64,000 nt of DNA, from the NCBI RefSeq assembly GCF_021432065.1, contig NZ_CP090364.1:62001-126000 (forward strand). Reading direction: 5' to 3'. Origin of the DNA: Photobacterium sp. TLY01. Its GTDB lineage: Bacteria > Pseudomonadota > Gammaproteobacteria > Enterobacterales > Vibrionaceae. The notes under the pieces were generated by a model. The model was not told the origin of the DNA. It did no database searches and saw only the letters and a list, made by a program, of their open reading frames with translations. Position numbers and translations under genes: made by a program. Shown piece after piece: positions 7,124-18,177 of the stretch (the first letter of the stretch is position 1; each line of letters begins with the position of its first letter).

Positions 7124-7963
7124 TTATTCCGGCACCACCCAGCGCAGCGTGGTGTGGCCGCGGGTGGGCGCAATCACAGACTGCAGCCAGGGCAGCAGGG
7201 TCGCCATCTGGCTTTCCAGCTTCCACGGCGGGTTGATGACAATCATGCCGGAGGCTGTCATACCACGTTCTTCGGTATCGGGTTCGACCCCCAGTTCTAT
7301 CTGCAGAATGTTACGGATCCCCAGACTCTCGAGTCCTTCCAGCATGGCGTCGATATTGCTGCGGTACACCACAGGATACCAGACGGCATAGGTACCGGTT
7401 GCCCAGCGTTTGATGCTTTGGCCGATGGCTTTCACCACGTCCATGTACTCATGCTTGAGCTCGTAGGGCGGATCGATTAAGACCAGACCGCGGCGCTCTT
7501 TGGGCGGCAGGCTGGCTTTGAGACGGGCAAAACCGTCTTCTTTGTAAATACGCACCTGACGATCGCCGCGAAATTCCTGCAACAGCAGCGGGAAATCGGT
7601 CGGGTGCAGCTCGGTGAGAATCATGCGGTCCTGTTCGCGGATTTGCGCGCGCGCCACCTTGGGTGAGCCCGGGTAGTAACGCAGGGTGTCACCCTGATTC
7701 AGCACCCGGATGGCATCTAAGTAAGAAGCCAGCGCTTTTGGCAGATCGTCGCGCTGCCACAGGCGGGCAATGCCTTGCAGGTATTCGCCGGTTTTTTCGC
7801 TGCGCTCATCCTGCAGATCATACCGGCCCACACCTGAGTGGGTATCGTGATACACAAAAGGTTTGTCCTTTTGCTTGAGCGCATCAAGGATCAGGCTTTG
7901 GACAATGTGTTTGATCACGTCAGCATGGTTGCCGGCGTGGAAACTGTGGCGATAACTCAGCAT
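7124..7963 (-). CDS. rlmJ: 23S rRNA (adenine2030-N6)-methyltransferase
   Basis: A 279-residue class I methyltransferase matching RlmJ (YhiR), which methylates A2030 of 23S rRNA. The characteristic N-terminus MLSYRHSFHAGNHADVIKH is present, as are the HDTHSGVGRYDL segment and the N6-adenine catalytic motif DPPYE within VLIDPPYELKHEY at about residue 165. It is divergent from prlC, with 190 bp between the start codons, and keeps the gor-rlmJ-prlC neighbourhood of E. coli. Confidence 0.95.
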   Translation of the reverse strand: MLSYRHSFHAGNHADVIKHIVQSLILDALKQKDKPFVYHDTHSGVGRYDLQDERSEKTGEYLQGIARLWQRDDLPKALASYLDAIRVLNQGDTLRYYPGSPKVARAQIREQDRMILTELHPTDFPLLLQEFRGDRQVRIYKEDGFARLKASLPPKERRGLVLIDPPYELKHEYMDVVKAIGQSIKRWATGTYAVWYPVVYRSNIDAMLEGLESLGIRNILQIELGVEPDTEERGMTASGMIVINPPWKLESQMATLLPWLQSVIAPTRGHTTLRWVVPE

Positions 7964-8155
7964 GGGTTACTCTGTGGTGGTCGACGAAGGGCGCTATTAT
8001 GGCGTAATCCGGCCGATTATGCAGCGGGATTGTGGTCTGTCATCCGCACGGCCACTAAAATAGAGTGAGCTGTGAGCCTAAAATTGCGCGAGGGGATTGA
8101 AAATCACCGCAAGCAGACGCATTTCTTCAGGAACTTATATGAAAAGGATACGCTG

Positions 8156-10198
8156 ATGTCGAACCCATTACTGACCATGACGGATCTGCCCCCGTTTTCG
8201 CAAATCAAACCCGAACACATCTTTCCTGCGGTTGAGCAGGCCATCAAAGACTGCCGGGCCAAGGTAGAAGAAGTTCTGGCCAGCGGCGAGGCACCCAGCT
8301 GGGACAGCATCTGTGCGCCATTGGCGGAAACGGATGATCGCCTGAACCGGATCTGGTCACCGGTGGGGCACCTGAACGGCGTCAAAAACAGCCCGGCGCT
8401 GCGTGAAGCCTATGAAAGCTGTCTGCCCATGCTGTCGGATTACGGCACCTGGCTGGGTCAGCATAAGGGGCTGTATGAAGCCTACAAAAGTATCCGTCAC
8501 AGCGATGCCTTTGCCACCCTGTCGCAGGCGCAGAAAAAATCCATTACTGATGCGCTGAAAGAGTTCGAACTGTCTGGTATTGGCCTGCCCGCGAGCGAAC
8601 AGCACCGCTATGGGGAAATCAGCAAGCGTTTGTCTGAGTTGTCGTCCACGTTCAGCAACAATGTGCTGGATGCCACTATGGGCTGGAGCAAGCTGATCGC
8701 TGATGCCGATGCATTGTCGGGTCTGCCGGAGTCGGCCTTGCAAGCAGCTGCAGCGGCTGCGGAAGAAAAAGGTGAGCAGGGCTATCTGTTCACGCTGGAA
8801 ATTCCTTCCTATCTGCCTGTGATGAGCTATTGCGATAATCGCGAACTGCGCCGTGAAATGTACGAAGCTTTCGTAACCCGCGCCTCGGATCGCGGGCCGA
8901 ACGCGGGCAAATGGGATAACAGTGAAATCATCGCCGAGAAACTCAAGCTCAGCCATGAGCTGGCGCGTTTGCTGGGCTTTAATACCTACAGCGAGAAGTC
9001 GCTGGCGACCAAGATGGCGGAATCCACCGATCAGGTGCTGGGTTTCCTTAATGATCTGGCCGCCCGTGCCAAGCCACAGGGTGAACACGAAGTTGCCGAG
9101 CTGCGCGAGTTTGCCCGTAGCGAGTTCGGGGCCGATGCTCTGGAACCCTGGGATATTCCTTACTATGCCGAGAAACTGAAACAGCACAGATACAGCATTT
9201 CCGATGAGCAGCTGCGGCCGTATTTCCCGGAGCAGAAAGTGGTGTCTGGCCTGTTCGAGGTGCTCAAGCGCGTCTTTGGCATGACAGTGACGGAACGCGA
9301 AGGGGTGGATGTCTGGGATCCGAGTGTGCGTTTTTACGATATTTTCGATGCCAATGGCGAGCTGCGCGGCAGTTTCTACCTGGATCTCTATGCCCGCGAG
9401 CACAAGCGCGGTGGTGCCTGGATGGACGAATGTATCGTGCGCCGCGTGCGTCAGGACGGCAGTTTGCAGCATCCGGTGGCCTACCTGACCTGTAACTTCA
9501 ACAAGCCGGTCGGTGGCAAGCCAGCGCTGTTTACCCACGACGAAGTGGTGACCCTGTTCCACGAAACCGGCCATGGGATCCACCATATGCTGACCAAGGT
9601 CAATGAGTCTTCGGTTTCCGGCATCAATGGCGTGCCCTGGGATGCGGTCGAGCTACCAAGCCAGTTCCTGGAAAACTGGTGCTGGGAAGAAGAGGCGCTG
9701 GCCTTTATTTCCGGTCATTACGAAACCGGTGAGCCTTTGCCTGCCGAGTTGCTGGAGAAAATGCTGGCAGCCAAGAATTTCCATTCGGCGCTGGGCATGC
9801 TGCGTCAGCTGGAGTTTGGCCTGTTCGATTTCTCACTCTACACCAATTACGATCCGGAAACCGGCGCGCAGGTGCTCGATACGCTGGCTGCTATCAAGCG
9901 TCAGGTCTCTGTGCTGCCAAGCCCGGAATGGGGCCGTTTCCCGCATAGCTTCAGTCATATCTTTGCCGGCGGCTACAGCGCAGGTTACTACAGTTATCTG
10001 TGGGCCGAAGTGCTGTCATCCGATGCCTATTCCCGTTTCGAGGAAGAAGGGATTTTTAACCCGCAAACCGGTGCAGATTTTCTGGCCTGTATTCTGGAGC
10101 GCGGCGGCAGCGAAGAGCCGATGGACTTGTTCAAGCGCTTCCGCGGCCGCGAGCCGAAGATTGATGCCCTGCTGCGCCACAGCGGCATCACAGGTTAA
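8156..10198 (+). CDS. prlC: Oligopeptidase A
   Basis: A 680-residue M3-family zinc metallopeptidase that degrades short peptides, including cleaved signal peptides, in the cytoplasm. The zinc motif HETGH is at residues 469-473 (FHETGHGIHH). The start MSNPLLTMTDLPPF is chosen over an upstream in-frame ATG at 8072 because AAAAGGA precedes it and it matches the family N-terminus and length. It is divergent from rlmJ. A terminator follows after 35 bp. Confidence 0.96.
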   Translation: MSNPLLTMTDLPPFSQIKPEHIFPAVEQAIKDCRAKVEEVLASGEAPSWDSICAPLAETDDRLNRIWSPVGHLNGVKNSPALREAYESCLPMLSDYGTWLGQHKGLYEAYKSIRHSDAFATLSQAQKKSITDALKEFELSGIGLPASEQHRYGEISKRLSELSSTFSNNVLDATMGWSKLIADADALSGLPESALQAAAAAAEEKGEQGYLFTLEIPSYLPVMSYCDNRELRREMYEAFVTRASDRGPNAGKWDNSEIIAEKLKLSHELARLLGFNTYSEKSLATKMAESTDQVLGFLNDLAARAKPQGEHEVAELREFARSEFGADALEPWDIPYYAEKLKQHRYSISDEQLRPYFPEQKVVSGLFEVLKRVFGMTVTEREGVDVWDPSVRFYDIFDANGELRGSFYLDLYAREHKRGGAWMDECIVRRVRQDGSLQHPVAYLTCNFNKPVGGKPALFTHDEVVTLFHETGHGIHHMLTKVNESSVSGINGVPWDAVELPSQFLENWCWEEEALAFISGHYETGEPLPAELLEKMLAAKNFHSALGMLRQLEFGLFDFSLYTNYDPETGAQVLDTLAAIKRQVSVLPSPEWGRFPHSFSHIFAGGYSAGYYSYLWAEVLSSDAYSRFEEEGIFNPQTGADFLACILERGGSEEPMDLFKRFRGREPKIDALLRHSGITG

Positions 10199-10233
10199 TC
10201 TCCGTGCTTGTCGAGTCACGCAGGTAAGATCAG

Positions 10234-10258
10234 AAAAAGCTCCCATCGGGAGCTTTTT
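10234..10258 (+). terminator. Terminator between prlC and gppA
   Basis: Perfect 11-bp stem AAAAAGCTCCC/GGGAGCTTTTT with loop ATC. The symmetry gives T-tracts on both strands, fitting the two convergent genes. Confidence 0.9.
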
Positions 10259-10288
10259 TATTGCGTGGTATTCGCGAGCGTCTGCTTG

Positions 10289-11782
10289 TTAGTCTGCTTC
10301 ACGGATCTGCAGCGGCCAGCCGAGATCGGTCTGGCGATGGGCTTCCTGTTGTAGTTCTGCCTCGGTCAGCGGATTGGCCGTCAGCCAGGCTTTCGGCAGG
10401 ATCAGGGTGAGCTGATTGTCATCCACCGTCAGGTGCGCGGGTGGCTGGTGCTGGCTGTCACGCCGATGACAGAGAATGACGGCCAGACGCAGCAGGCGCA
10501 AGATACGCACAGCGTTAATTGCGGGGATGGCATGCTGCTCCGGCAGACTGGTTAGGTTGTCTCTGTGCCTGCGCAGCAACTCGCCCAGCAGGTGCTTCTG
10601 GGCGCGGGTAAAGCCGGGTAAGTCCAGATGCTGGATCAGGTACGCGGCATGATCGCCACTTTGCTTAAAGCCGATACCCGTACCGATTTCGTGCAAGATA
10701 GCACCGGACTGGAGTAAGGCGCGGGTTTGCTCATCGGTTTGCCAGACGGGCTGACAGTCTGCCAGTAAAGCCTGGGCGGTGTCGGCCACGGTATTGGCAT
10801 GTTCGGTATCCACCTGAAAGCGGTATTGCAGACTGTTCAGGGTTCTGGCTCGCACATCGTCGTGGCGCATTTGGCTCATCATGTCGTACACCATGCCTTC
10901 GCGCAAGGCGCCGCCGGCCAGTGTCATGGTCTGGATCTCCAGTGTCTCGAACAAAGCAATCAGAATCGACAGGCCGCTTGGAAACACCAGGGCCCGCTCT
11001 AACGTCAGCCCTTCGATATCCAGATCTTCCAGCCGTTCATACTGCATGGCCTGACGCTGCAGACGCTTGAGTTTAGACAGGGTGATCAGCTCGTCCATAC
11101 CCTGGGCGACCATAATTTCCTGCAGCGCCTGAACCGTACCGCTGGCACCGACACAGTGGTCCCAGCCGAGCGTGCGATAGGGGGCGACGATCGGGGTGAT
11201 GGCCTCTTTGGCGGCCTGAATGGCAGCGCTGAAGTTTTCTGCGGTCAGGTGGCGGTCTTTGAAGTAACGCTCCAGCCAGGTGACACAACCAATTTTCAGG
11301 CTGGTCAGTGCCTTGGCATCAAACCCTTCACCGATAATGACTTCAGTACTGGCCCCACCGATATCGACGACCAGGCGTTTCCCCTGACCGCCAGAGGTGT
11401 GTGCAACGCCCTGGTAGATAATGCGTGCTTCCTCTTCACCAGGAATAATGTCGATGGGGTGACCCAGTATACTGATGGCTCTGGAAAGAAAGTCTTCGGC
11501 ATTCACGGCGGTGCGCAGTGCCGCGGTACCGACAATACGGACCCGTTCAGCCGGAATATCCTGCAGGCGTTCGGCAAACATCGCCAGGCATTCCCAGCCG
11601 CGCTGCATGGCTTCCTGGCTCAGTTCATTCTGGCCGTTCAGGCCGGCAGCCAGCCGTACTTTGCGCTTAATTTTAGCCAGTGTATGCACACTGCCTGCGA
11701 CTTCACGCACGATCCACATGTGAAAACTGTTCGAGCCAAGGTCAATGGCTGCATACAGCGGGGATACGACACAACTTTCCAT
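10289..11782 (-). CDS. gppA: Guanosine pentaphosphate phosphatase / exopolyphosphatase
   Basis: A 497-residue member of the Ppx/GppA phosphatase family (ASKHA fold). It converts pppGpp to ppGpp and can hydrolyse polyphosphate. Visible motifs are [17 protein letters not shown] near the N-terminus, [26 protein letters not shown] and [13 protein letters not shown]; the C-terminal part is an HD-like helical domain. GppA rather than Ppx is supported by the immediate rhlB neighbour, 14 bp upstream on the same strand, as in E. coli. AAGAAG before the ATG overlaps the end of rhlB. Confidence 0.92.
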   Translation of the reverse strand: MESCVVSPLYAAIDLGSNSFHMWIVREVAGSVHTLAKIKRKVRLAAGLNGQNELSQEAMQRGWECLAMFAERLQDIPAERVRIVGTAALRTAVNAEDFLSRAISILGHPIDIIPGEEEARIIYQGVAHTSGGQGKRLVVDIGGASTEVIIGEGFDAKALTSLKIGCVTWLERYFKDRHLTAENFSAAIQAAKEAITPIVAPYRTLGWDHCVGASGTVQALQEIMVAQGMDELITLSKLKRLQRQAMQYERLEDLDIEGLTLERALVFPSGLSILIALFETLEIQTMTLAGGALREGMVYDMMSQMRHDDVRARTLNSLQYRFQVDTEHANTVADTAQALLADCQPVWQTDEQTRALLQSGAILHEIGTGIGFKQSGDHAAYLIQHLDLPGFTRAQKHLLGELLRRHRDNLTSLPEQHAIPAINAVRILRLLRLAVILCHRRDSQHQPPAHLTVDDNQLTLILPKAWLTANPLTEAELQQEAHRQTDLGWPLQIREAD

Positions 11783-11796
11783 AGCGTCTTCTTCAG

Positions 11797-13107
11797 TTAC
11801 TGTGTTTTCTGTGGTGAACGACGGCGGTTATGATTGCGCTGGCGTCCCTGTCCTTGTCCCTGACGGGAACCACTGTTGCGACGGCCACCGCTCTGGCGAG
11901 GTGCCCGCTGAACTTTCACCGGTGGCGGCAGATCATCCAGCAGCGCTTCGGCATCGTATTTCGACTGCGGAATGCTGTGCTCGATGTAGGTTTCAATCGC
12001 GGTCAGATTGATCGCATATTCTTCACAGGCAAAGCTGATGGAATGACCGCTGGCGCCGGCACGACCGGTACGGCCGATACGGTGCACATAATCTTCGGCA
12101 TCGTCAGGCAGATCGTAGTTAAAGACGTGGGTGACCTGAGGAATGTGCAGGCCGCGCGCCGCGACGTCGGTAGCGACCAGAATGTCGACTTCACCCTGGG
12201 TGAATTGCTCCAGAATGCGGACACGCTTTTTCTGCGGCACATCGCCGGTCAGGAGGCCAACACGGTGGTTATCGGCTTCCAGGTGTGCCCAGATGTCTTC
12301 ACAACGGTGCTTGGTGTTGGCAAAAATGATCGCGCGATCCGGCCAGTCTTCTTCGATCAGGGTCTGCAGCAAACGCATTTTGTCCTGATTGGACGGGTAG
12401 AACAGCTCTTCCTGGATACGGTGACCGGTTTTTTGCTCGGGCTCAACCACCACGCTTTCCGGGTTGTTCATGTGCTCGAACGCCAGCTCTTTGACCCGGT
12501 AGGACAGGGTGGCAGAGAACAGCATGTTCAGGCGCGCTTTCGGGCTTGGCATCCGGCGGAACAGGAAACGGATATCCTTGATAAAGCCCAGATCGAACAT
12601 CCGGTCGGCTTCATCCAGAACCACAACCTGGATGCTGTGCAGATCGATGACCCGCTGCTTGTAGAAATCGATGATACGGCCACAGGTACCGATCAGAATA
12701 TCGACGCCATTTTCCAGGTGCTGTTTCTGTTTCTCGTAGGCTTCACCACCGTAAGCCAAGCCAGCGGTCAGGCCGGTGCTTGCCAGTAAGGGAGCAGCAT
12801 CATTGTAAATCTGAATTGCCAGTTCCCGTGTAGGTGCCATAATGATTGCACGGGGCTGATTGGTTTTTCGCTCCTCGGATGCCGGGTTCAGCATCAAATG
12901 GTTAAAGGTGGCTGTCAGGAAAGCCAGGGTCTTACCAGTCCCTGTCTGCGCCTGACCAGCAATGTCACGGCCGGAGAGCACTACCGGCAATGCCAGGGCC
13001 TGGATCGGGGTACAATTATGAAACCCTTTGTCTTCCAGTCCTTGTAAAACCAGGGGGTTTAGTCCCAGGTCGGCAAATTTCTGCTCTGTGATATGAGTCG
13101 TCTTCAT
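11797..13107 (-). CDS. rhlB: ATP-dependent RNA helicase RhlB
   Basis: A 436-residue DEAD-box helicase, the helicase component of the RNA degradosome. Motifs in order: Q motif (FHNCTPIQ), [27 protein letters not shown] ([11 protein letters not shown]), SAT, ARGLHIP and HRIGRTGR. The C-terminal tail after about residue 395 is rich in Arg, Gly and Gln, as expected for RNA binding. The family usually reads TPGR at motif Ib while this copy reads TCGR. It is divergent from trxA and upstream of gppA. Confidence 0.96.
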   Translation of the reverse strand: MKTTHITEQKFADLGLNPLVLQGLEDKGFHNCTPIQALALPVVLSGRDIAGQAQTGTGKTLAFLTATFNHLMLNPASEERKTNQPRAIIMAPTRELAIQIYNDAAPLLASTGLTAGLAYGGEAYEKQKQHLENGVDILIGTCGRIIDFYKQRVIDLHSIQVVVLDEADRMFDLGFIKDIRFLFRRMPSPKARLNMLFSATLSYRVKELAFEHMNNPESVVVEPEQKTGHRIQEELFYPSNQDKMRLLQTLIEEDWPDRAIIFANTKHRCEDIWAHLEADNHRVGLLTGDVPQKKRVRILEQFTQGEVDILVATDVAARGLHIPQVTHVFNYDLPDDAEDYVHRIGRTGRAGASGHSISFACEEYAINLTAIETYIEHSIPQSKYDAEALLDDLPPPVKVQRAPRQSGGRRNSGSRQGQGQGRQRNHNRRRSPQKTQ

Positions 13108-13220
13108 TCGTATAGAATATCAGCTTAGGGTTGCAATACGAAACGTATTCAATTCAAATAGGGCATCGATTTGCTGGTTAAAATAGAATCAGCGTTGAAA
13201 ATCAACCATTGGAGTGGAAG

Positions 13221-13547
13221 ATGAGCGACAAGATTGTGCAGCTGACAGACGCAAGTTTTGATAACGATGTGATTAATGCTGCAGGCCCAGTTTTAGTCGA
13301 TTTTTGGGCTGAGTGGTGCGGACCATGTAAAATGATCGCGCCTATTCTTGACGAAATCGCAGACGAGTACCAAGACAAGCTGACTATCGGAAAGCTGAAC
13401 ATAGATCACAATGCCGCGACACCACCAAAATTTGGTATCCGTGGTATTCCGACTCTGTTGCTGTTCAAAGACGGCAATGTGGCCGCGACCAAAGTCGGCG
13501 CCCTGTCTAAGTCACAACTGAAAGAGTTTCTGGACGCCAACCTGTAA
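13221..13547 (+). CDS. trxA: Thioredoxin 1
   Basis: A 108-residue thioredoxin with redox motif WCGPCK (Cys33, Cys36) and conserved cis-proline region GIPTLLLF. It is the general cytoplasmic disulfide reductant. The ATG at 13221 follows GGAGTGGAAG and gives the normal N-terminus [10 protein letters not shown]; an in-frame TTG twelve bases upstream is rejected. It is divergent from rhlB and followed by rho, an order conserved across gammaproteobacteria. Confidence 0.98.
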   Translation: MSDKIVQLTDASFDNDVINAAGPVLVDFWAEWCGPCKMIAPILDEIADEYQDKLTIGKLNIDHNAATPPKFGIRGIPTLLLFKDGNVAATKVGALSKSQLKEFLDANL

Positions 13548-13568
13548 TTGGCCTACAGTAACGCGAAA

Positions 13569-13594
13569 CCGCGTACAATAACGTTTGTACGCGG
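13569..13594 (+). terminator. Hairpin in the trxA-rho intergenic region
   Basis: CCGCGTACAA and TTGTACGCGG form a perfect 10-bp stem with a 6-base loop. Only a weak T stretch follows (TGTCAATTT). It may be the trxA terminator or part of the rho leader, whose expression is autoregulated in E. coli; the sequence does not decide. Confidence 0.5.
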
Positions 13595-13747
13595 TGTCAA
13601 TTTCAGCCCCTAGACGGATGCTGGCTTTAGTGCTAAGTTATTGCACGTAAATTATACGACAGTTCATTTCTTGACCAGCCCCATTGGTCGAAGCTTTTCT
13701 CAATTAACCATAGAACCCCTAATTTGACTGACAAGAAACCCACCACT

Positions 13748-15013
13748 ATGAATCTTACAGAACTGAAGAACCAGCCTATCTCAAAGTTGGTTGCGCTCGG
13801 CGAAAGCTTAGGACTCGAAAACCTAGCGCGTTTGAGAAAACAGGACATCATCTTTGCCATTCTCAAACAGCACGCGAAAAGTGGTGAGGACATTTTTGGC
13901 GACGGGGTTCTGGAAATTCTGCAGGACGGCTTTGGCTTCCTTCGTAGCGCAGACAGTTCTTACCTGGCCGGCCCGGATGACATTTATGTCTCACCAAGCC
14001 AGATTCGCCGCTTCAACCTGCGTACCGGTGATACCATTTCAGGTAAAATCCGGCCACCCAAAGATGGTGAACGCTACTTTGCCCTGCTGAAAGTCAACGA
14101 AGTTAACCACGACAAACCAGACAACGCCCGCAACAAGATCCTGTTTGAAAACCTTACTCCGCTGCACGCCAATGATCGCATGCGTATGGAACGCGGTAAT
14201 GGCTCGACTGAAGACATTACTGCCCGTGTCCTGGATCTGGCCTCACCGATTGGTAAGGGTCAGCGTGGTCTGATTGTTGCACCGCCAAAAGCGGGTAAGA
14301 CGATGCTGCTGCAGAACATTGCACAGAGCATTGCTTACAATCACCCTGAGTGTGAGCTGATGGTGCTGTTGATCGATGAGCGTCCGGAAGAAGTAACCGA
14401 GATGCAGCGTCTGGTCAAAGGCGAAGTCATTGCTTCAACCTTTGACGAGCCGGCTTCCCGCCATGTTCAGGTTGCTGAAATGGTGATTGAAAAGGCCAAG
14501 CGCCTGGTTGAGCATAAGAAAGATGTGGTGATCCTGCTGGATTCGATTACCCGTCTGGCCCGTGCGTACAACACAGTCGTGCCATCTTCCGGTAAAGTAC
14601 TGACCGGTGGTGTCGACGCTAACGCCCTGCATCGTCCGAAGCGTTTCTTCGGTGCGGCCCGGAATGTGGAAGAAGGCGGCAGCCTGACCATTATCGCGAC
14701 CGCGCTGGTGGATACCGGTTCGAAGATGGACGAAGTGATCTACGAAGAATTTAAAGGGACAGGTAACATGGAACTGCACCTGTCTCGTAAGATTGCTGAG
14801 AAGCGTGTCTTCCCGGCGATTGACTTCAACCGCTCCGGTACCCGTCGTGAAGAGCTGCTGGCCAAGCCGGATGAGCTGCAGAAGATGTGGATCCTGCGTA
14901 AGATCGTTCACCCGATGAATGAAACCGACAGCATGGAATTCCTGATCGACAAACTGGGCATGACCAAGACCAACGACGAGTTCTTTGAAGCGATGCGTCG
15001 TCAGAAGTCCTGA
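13748..15013 (+). CDS. rho: Transcription termination factor Rho
   Basis: A 421-residue RNA-dependent hexameric ATPase that ends transcription at Rho-dependent sites. N-terminal [36 protein letters not shown]-binding cold-shock-like domain ([17 protein letters not shown]), Walker [13 protein letters not shown], Walker [17 protein letters not shown] and Q/R-loop regions are all present. The ATG at 13748 matches the universal MNLTEL start; an ATT/TTG-type extension to 13724 would be atypical. The 200-bp leader after trxA is long enough for the known Rho autogenous control, but this is inference. Confidence 0.98.
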   Translation: MNLTELKNQPISKLVALGESLGLENLARLRKQDIIFAILKQHAKSGEDIFGDGVLEILQDGFGFLRSADSSYLAGPDDIYVSPSQIRRFNLRTGDTISGKIRPPKDGERYFALLKVNEVNHDKPDNARNKILFENLTPLHANDRMRMERGNGSTEDITARVLDLASPIGKGQRGLIVAPPKAGKTMLLQNIAQSIAYNHPECELMVLLIDERPEEVTEMQRLVKGEVIASTFDEPASRHVQVAEMVIEKAKRLVEHKKDVVILLDSITRLARAYNTVVPSSGKVLTGGVDANALHRPKRFFGAARNVEEGGSLTIIATALVDTGSKMDEVIYEEFKGTGNMELHLSRKIAEKRVFPAIDFNRSGTRREELLAKPDELQKMWILRKIVHPMNETDSMEFLIDKLGMTKTNDEFFEAMRRQKS

Positions 15014-15042
15014 TACAACGGGCTTGATGTCACAGATTGTAG

Positions 15043-15069
15043 AAACGCCACCTTGTGTGGCGTTTTTTT
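15043..15069 (+). terminator. Terminator of rho
   Basis: AAACGCCAC/GTGGCGTTT, 9-bp perfect stem with a 5-base loop and a run of T. Confidence 0.9.
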
Positions 15070-15236
15070 ATTGCTGATAATATCGGCATGCTGTTTGAAA
15101 CAGCATTCAATTAACCGCTGATGTTTTCTTCTTCGGACTGTACCGTTCTGCCAGGAAGGCCGGCGGACATGACCGGACACTCAGCGGTTCGGACAGTCAA
15201 AAAGAATGAAGTCAGCGATGACACGGAGTATGCAAC

Positions 15237-16232
15237 ATGCAACAAGGAAGAAGCATGTGGGTCTGGTTGTGGTTACTGCTGGTCGCACTCCCTCTGAGGG
15301 CTGAGGAAATCAGCCAGCAGGAATACCAGCAGGTTACGCAGGACATCACACCGGCATTGAAAGCGCTCAAAACCCTGTACCGGGAAAATGAGATTGCCCA
15401 GCTCAATTATCAGCTGGCAGACTTCTCTGTGCTGGAGCAGGAAGCCCTGCGCTCTGCACTGGTGGACTACGCCCATACCTTCAAAAAGCTGGATGAAGAA
15501 AAAGTTGCCTGGCTTGAAGCTCAGGCGGCCCGGAAATCCCGTTTTACCCTGACCGAGCAGGGGGATGGCTACCGGGTGACTCGCGCGGCTTTTACCTACG
15601 CAACCCAGGCACATCAACTGCTGCAACACTGGCAGCGCGAGCAACTGGCCGAGTCATTTGTCCGTCAGGCGAATGCCGGTGATCTGGTACTGACCGACTG
15701 GCTGGCCGGTGATCTCAATACCCAGCGTACCCGGCGTGATATTGCCCTGGCGCAGCTTCCCGCGCTATCCGCTAAAGGCACCCGATACCTCGCGGATCAG
15801 TTTTTGTCTGACAGACAGCTGCTCTGGTTGGCTGATAACGGCTTGCTGGCCAAACTGGCCGCAATCACTGAGGATGAGAGCCTGTATCAGCAATTGTGGC
15901 GTCGCCGTACCGATCAATATAGCCGGGCCGAGCTGAACCGGCTGGCGGACGCGCTGCCGTCCCCACTGGCGGTGAGCCAATTGATGGCTGCGACCCGTAA
16001 TCCCTCCCTGAAAGCCCAGGCCTACCAGGCACTGGCGACACTCAAGCCATTGCCGGATGAGGTGGAAATTTTTCTGCTAGGCAAGTTGTCTGAACCGGAA
16101 GACGGCGAGCTGGTGGCCAGTAAACTGGTTAATCAGGGTCATACGAACTGGCTGACTGCACTCGCCGCTGGCACGCAGAGCTACACTTTGAAGCGCAACC
16201 TGGAATCTGCTTTGTCGGCATCCATGCCCTGA
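15237..16232 (+). CDS. Exported protein of unknown function between rho and ubiD
   Basis: A 331-residue protein. The N-terminus is a classical Sec signal peptide (MWVWLWLLLVALPLRAEE), so the product is probably periplasmic. The rest is helix-rich and without cysteines: long charged helices, then repeated short helical units toward the C-terminus (LNRLADALPSPLAVSQLMAA, AYQALATLKPLPDEVEIFLLGKL) that resemble HEAT-like repeats. Two starts are possible: ATG 15237 (GGAG at 9 bp) or ATG 15255 (AAGGAAG close by). I do not recognise the family. It stands alone between the rho terminator and the ubiD promoter region. Confidence 0.8.
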   Translation: MQQGRSMWVWLWLLLVALPLRAEEISQQEYQQVTQDITPALKALKTLYRENEIAQLNYQLADFSVLEQEALRSALVDYAHTFKKLDEEKVAWLEAQAARKSRFTLTEQGDGYRVTRAAFTYATQAHQLLQHWQREQLAESFVRQANAGDLVLTDWLAGDLNTQRTRRDIALAQLPALSAKGTRYLADQFLSDRQLLWLADNGLLAKLAAITEDESLYQQLWRRRTDQYSRAELNRLADALPSPLAVSQLMAATRNPSLKAQAYQALATLKPLPDEVEIFLLGKLSEPEDGELVASKLVNQGHTNWLTALAAGTQSYTLKRNLESALSASMP

Positions 16233-16400
16233 TCGCCGGCCAAGTGGTTTGCCGGCTCGGGCACTTTCTCTTCAGTCCCTTGTTTTACTGCCAATAAATG
16301 CGTGCTTTACAAGCATCTTGTCAGGGATTCAGTATATAATGTGTCCCATTTTCATCCCGGCTGTCCTGAGCCGGGCCGAACAAACAGATAGGGTGCAGGA

Positions 16401-17873
16401 ATGAAATTCAACGATCTGCGTGACTTTATCGCCTACCTGGAAGAGCGTGGGCAACTAAAGCGCATCAAGCAGCCAATCGATCCCCGGTATGAAATGACCG
16501 AAATCTGCGACCGTACGCTGCGCGCAGGTGGTCCGGCATTACTGTTTGAAAACCCGGTGGGCTACGATATCCCTGTGCTGGCGAACCTGTTTGGCACCAC
16601 CGAGCGGGTGGCCATGGGCATGGGGCGTGAAGATGTGCTGGAGCTGCGGGAAGTCGGTAAATTGCTGGCGTATCTCAAAGAGCCGGAGCCGCCGAAAGGC
16701 TTCCGGGACGCTATCGATAAGCTGCCTGTCTTTAAGCAAGTTCTCAACATGCCTGCCAAGCGCCTCAGTAAAGCACCTTGCCAGCAGATCGTCTGGCAGG
16801 GCGATGAGGTCGATCTGGATAAGATTCCGGTCATGAGTTGCTGGCCGGGCGATGTCGCGCCGTTGCTGACCTGGGGCCTGACCATTACCCGCGGTCCGGA
16901 AAAGAAACGCCAGAACCTGGGTATTTACCGCCAGCAGAAGCTGAGCAAGAACAAAGTGATTATGCGCTGGCTGGCTCACCGCGGCGGGGCATTGGATATG
17001 CGTGAATTCATGCAGGCCCATCCGGGGGAGAAATTCCCGGTGTCTGTCGCCTTTGGCGCCGATCCGGCCACGATTCTCGGGGCGGTCACGCCTGTACCTG
17101 ATACCCTGTCTGAGTACGCCTTTGCCGGTCTGCTGCGCGGCAGCAAAACTGAGGTGGTCAAAAGCATCAGCAACGATCTGGATGTGCCGGCCAGCGCAGA
17201 AATTGTGCTGGAAGGCTATATTGATCCCAATGAATACGCAGACGAAGGCCCGTACGGTGACCATACCGGCTATTACAACGAAGTGGAAAGCCACCATGTG
17301 TTTACCGTCACGCACGTGACCATGCGTAAAGACCCGATTTATCACAGCACCTATACCGGTCGTCCGCCAGATGAACCGGCTGTGTTGGGCGTGGCGCTCA
17401 ATGAAGTGTTTGTGCCGATTCTGCAAAAGCAGTTTCCGGAAATTGTCGACTTTTACCTGCCGCCGGAAGGGTGCTCCTACCGGATGGCCGTCGTGACAAT
17501 GAAAAAACAGTATCCGGGCCATGCCAAACGGGTGATGATGGGCGTATGGTCTTTCCTTCGTCAGTTTATGTACACCAAGTTCGTGATTGTTTGTGACGAT
17601 GATGTCAATGCCCGTGACTGGAATGATGTGATCTGGGCGATCACCACCCGCATGGATCCGGCGCGGGATACTGTGATGATTGAAAACACCCCGATCGATT
17701 CGCTGGATTTTGCTTCGCCTGTGGTTGGCCTGGGGTCAAAGATGGGTCTGGATGCCACCAATAAATGGCAGGGTGAAACACAGCGCGAGTGGGGGACACC
17801 TATTATTAAAGACCCGGAAGTGGTGGCGAAGGTGGATGCCATCTGGGATGAACTGGGGATTCTGGCGAAATAG
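16401..17873 (+). CDS. ubiD: 3-octaprenyl-4-hydroxybenzoate decarboxylase UbiD
   Basis: A 490-residue prenylated-FMN-dependent decarboxylase of ubiquinone synthesis. Family features: N-terminal [22 protein letters not shown], the central [22 protein letters not shown] segment, and the catalytic E-R-E region ([11 protein letters not shown], with PFGDHTGYY-like [13 protein letters not shown]). Length equals E. coli UbiD. A TATAAT box at 16335-16340 is a plausible -10. It leads a probable operon with a ferredoxin gene (31 bp downstream) and fre; Fre is known to supply reduced flavin in this neighbourhood. Confidence 0.96.
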   Translation: MKFNDLRDFIAYLEERGQLKRIKQPIDPRYEMTEICDRTLRAGGPALLFENPVGYDIPVLANLFGTTERVAMGMGREDVLELREVGKLLAYLKEPEPPKGFRDAIDKLPVFKQVLNMPAKRLSKAPCQQIVWQGDEVDLDKIPVMSCWPGDVAPLLTWGLTITRGPEKKRQNLGIYRQQKLSKNKVIMRWLAHRGGALDMREFMQAHPGEKFPVSVAFGADPATILGAVTPVPDTLSEYAFAGLLRGSKTEVVKSISNDLDVPASAEIVLEGYIDPNEYADEGPYGDHTGYYNEVESHHVFTVTHVTMRKDPIYHSTYTGRPPDEPAVLGVALNEVFVPILQKQFPEIVDFYLPPEGCSYRMAVVTMKKQYPGHAKRVMMGVWSFLRQFMYTKFVIVCDDDVNARDWNDVIWAITTRMDPARDTVMIENTPIDSLDFASPVVGLGSKMGLDATNKWQGETQREWGTPIIKDPEVVAKVDAIWDELGILAK

Positions 17874-17904
17874 CGCCAGATACGCAGCTTGAAGGTTTAG
17901 CGCA

Positions 17905-18168
17905 ATGTATCAGGTTCGGGTACTGCCGCAGGACGTTATGTTCAGCGTCGGGGAAGCAGAAACCCTGCTGAGTGCAGCCCGCCGGGCGGGACTGGCTTTT
18001 CCCCACCGCTGTCAGGTCGGGGCGTGTGCCACGTGTTTATGCCGCAAGCTGGCGGGTGAGGTCACTTACCGGCTGGCACCGGTGCTGACGGAGAAGGAGC
18101 AGGCCGAGGGATGGATTTTTCCCTGTCTGGCCATGGCCCGCAGCGATCTGGTACTGACTTTGGAATAG
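17905..18168 (+). CDS. Plant-type [2Fe-2S] ferredoxin between ubiD and fre
   Basis: An 87-residue ferredoxin domain. Cys36, Cys41 and Cys44 (HRCQVGACATC) with Cys74 (FPCLAM) form the plant-type 2Fe-2S ligand set C-x4-C-x2-C...C; an extra Cys46 follows. The spacing and the segment VTYRLAPVLTEKEQAEGWIFPCLA match the ferredoxin domain fused to flavin reductases in phenol hydroxylase reductase or CDP-6-deoxyglucose reductase. Here it is a separate gene 9 bp upstream of fre, so the two probably form a split reductase. Redox partner unknown. Confidence 0.9.
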   Translation: MYQVRVLPQDVMFSVGEAETLLSAARRAGLAFPHRCQVGACATCLCRKLAGEVTYRLAPVLTEKEQAEGWIFPCLAMARSDLVLTLE

Positions 18169-18177
18169 AGGAACAGA

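Noticed and set aside
8357..9586. 409-residue open frame on the minus strand opposite prlC
   Set aside because: It is an antisense shadow of a well-supported gene, with no recognisable domain and no ribosome site.
11830..12789. 319-residue plus-strand frame opposite rhlB
   Set aside because: Antisense shadow of rhlB; the DEAD-box motifs are all on the minus strand.
16539..17522. 327-residue minus-strand frame opposite ubiD
   Set aside because: Antisense shadow of ubiD; His/Arg-rich composition typical of reversed coding sequence.
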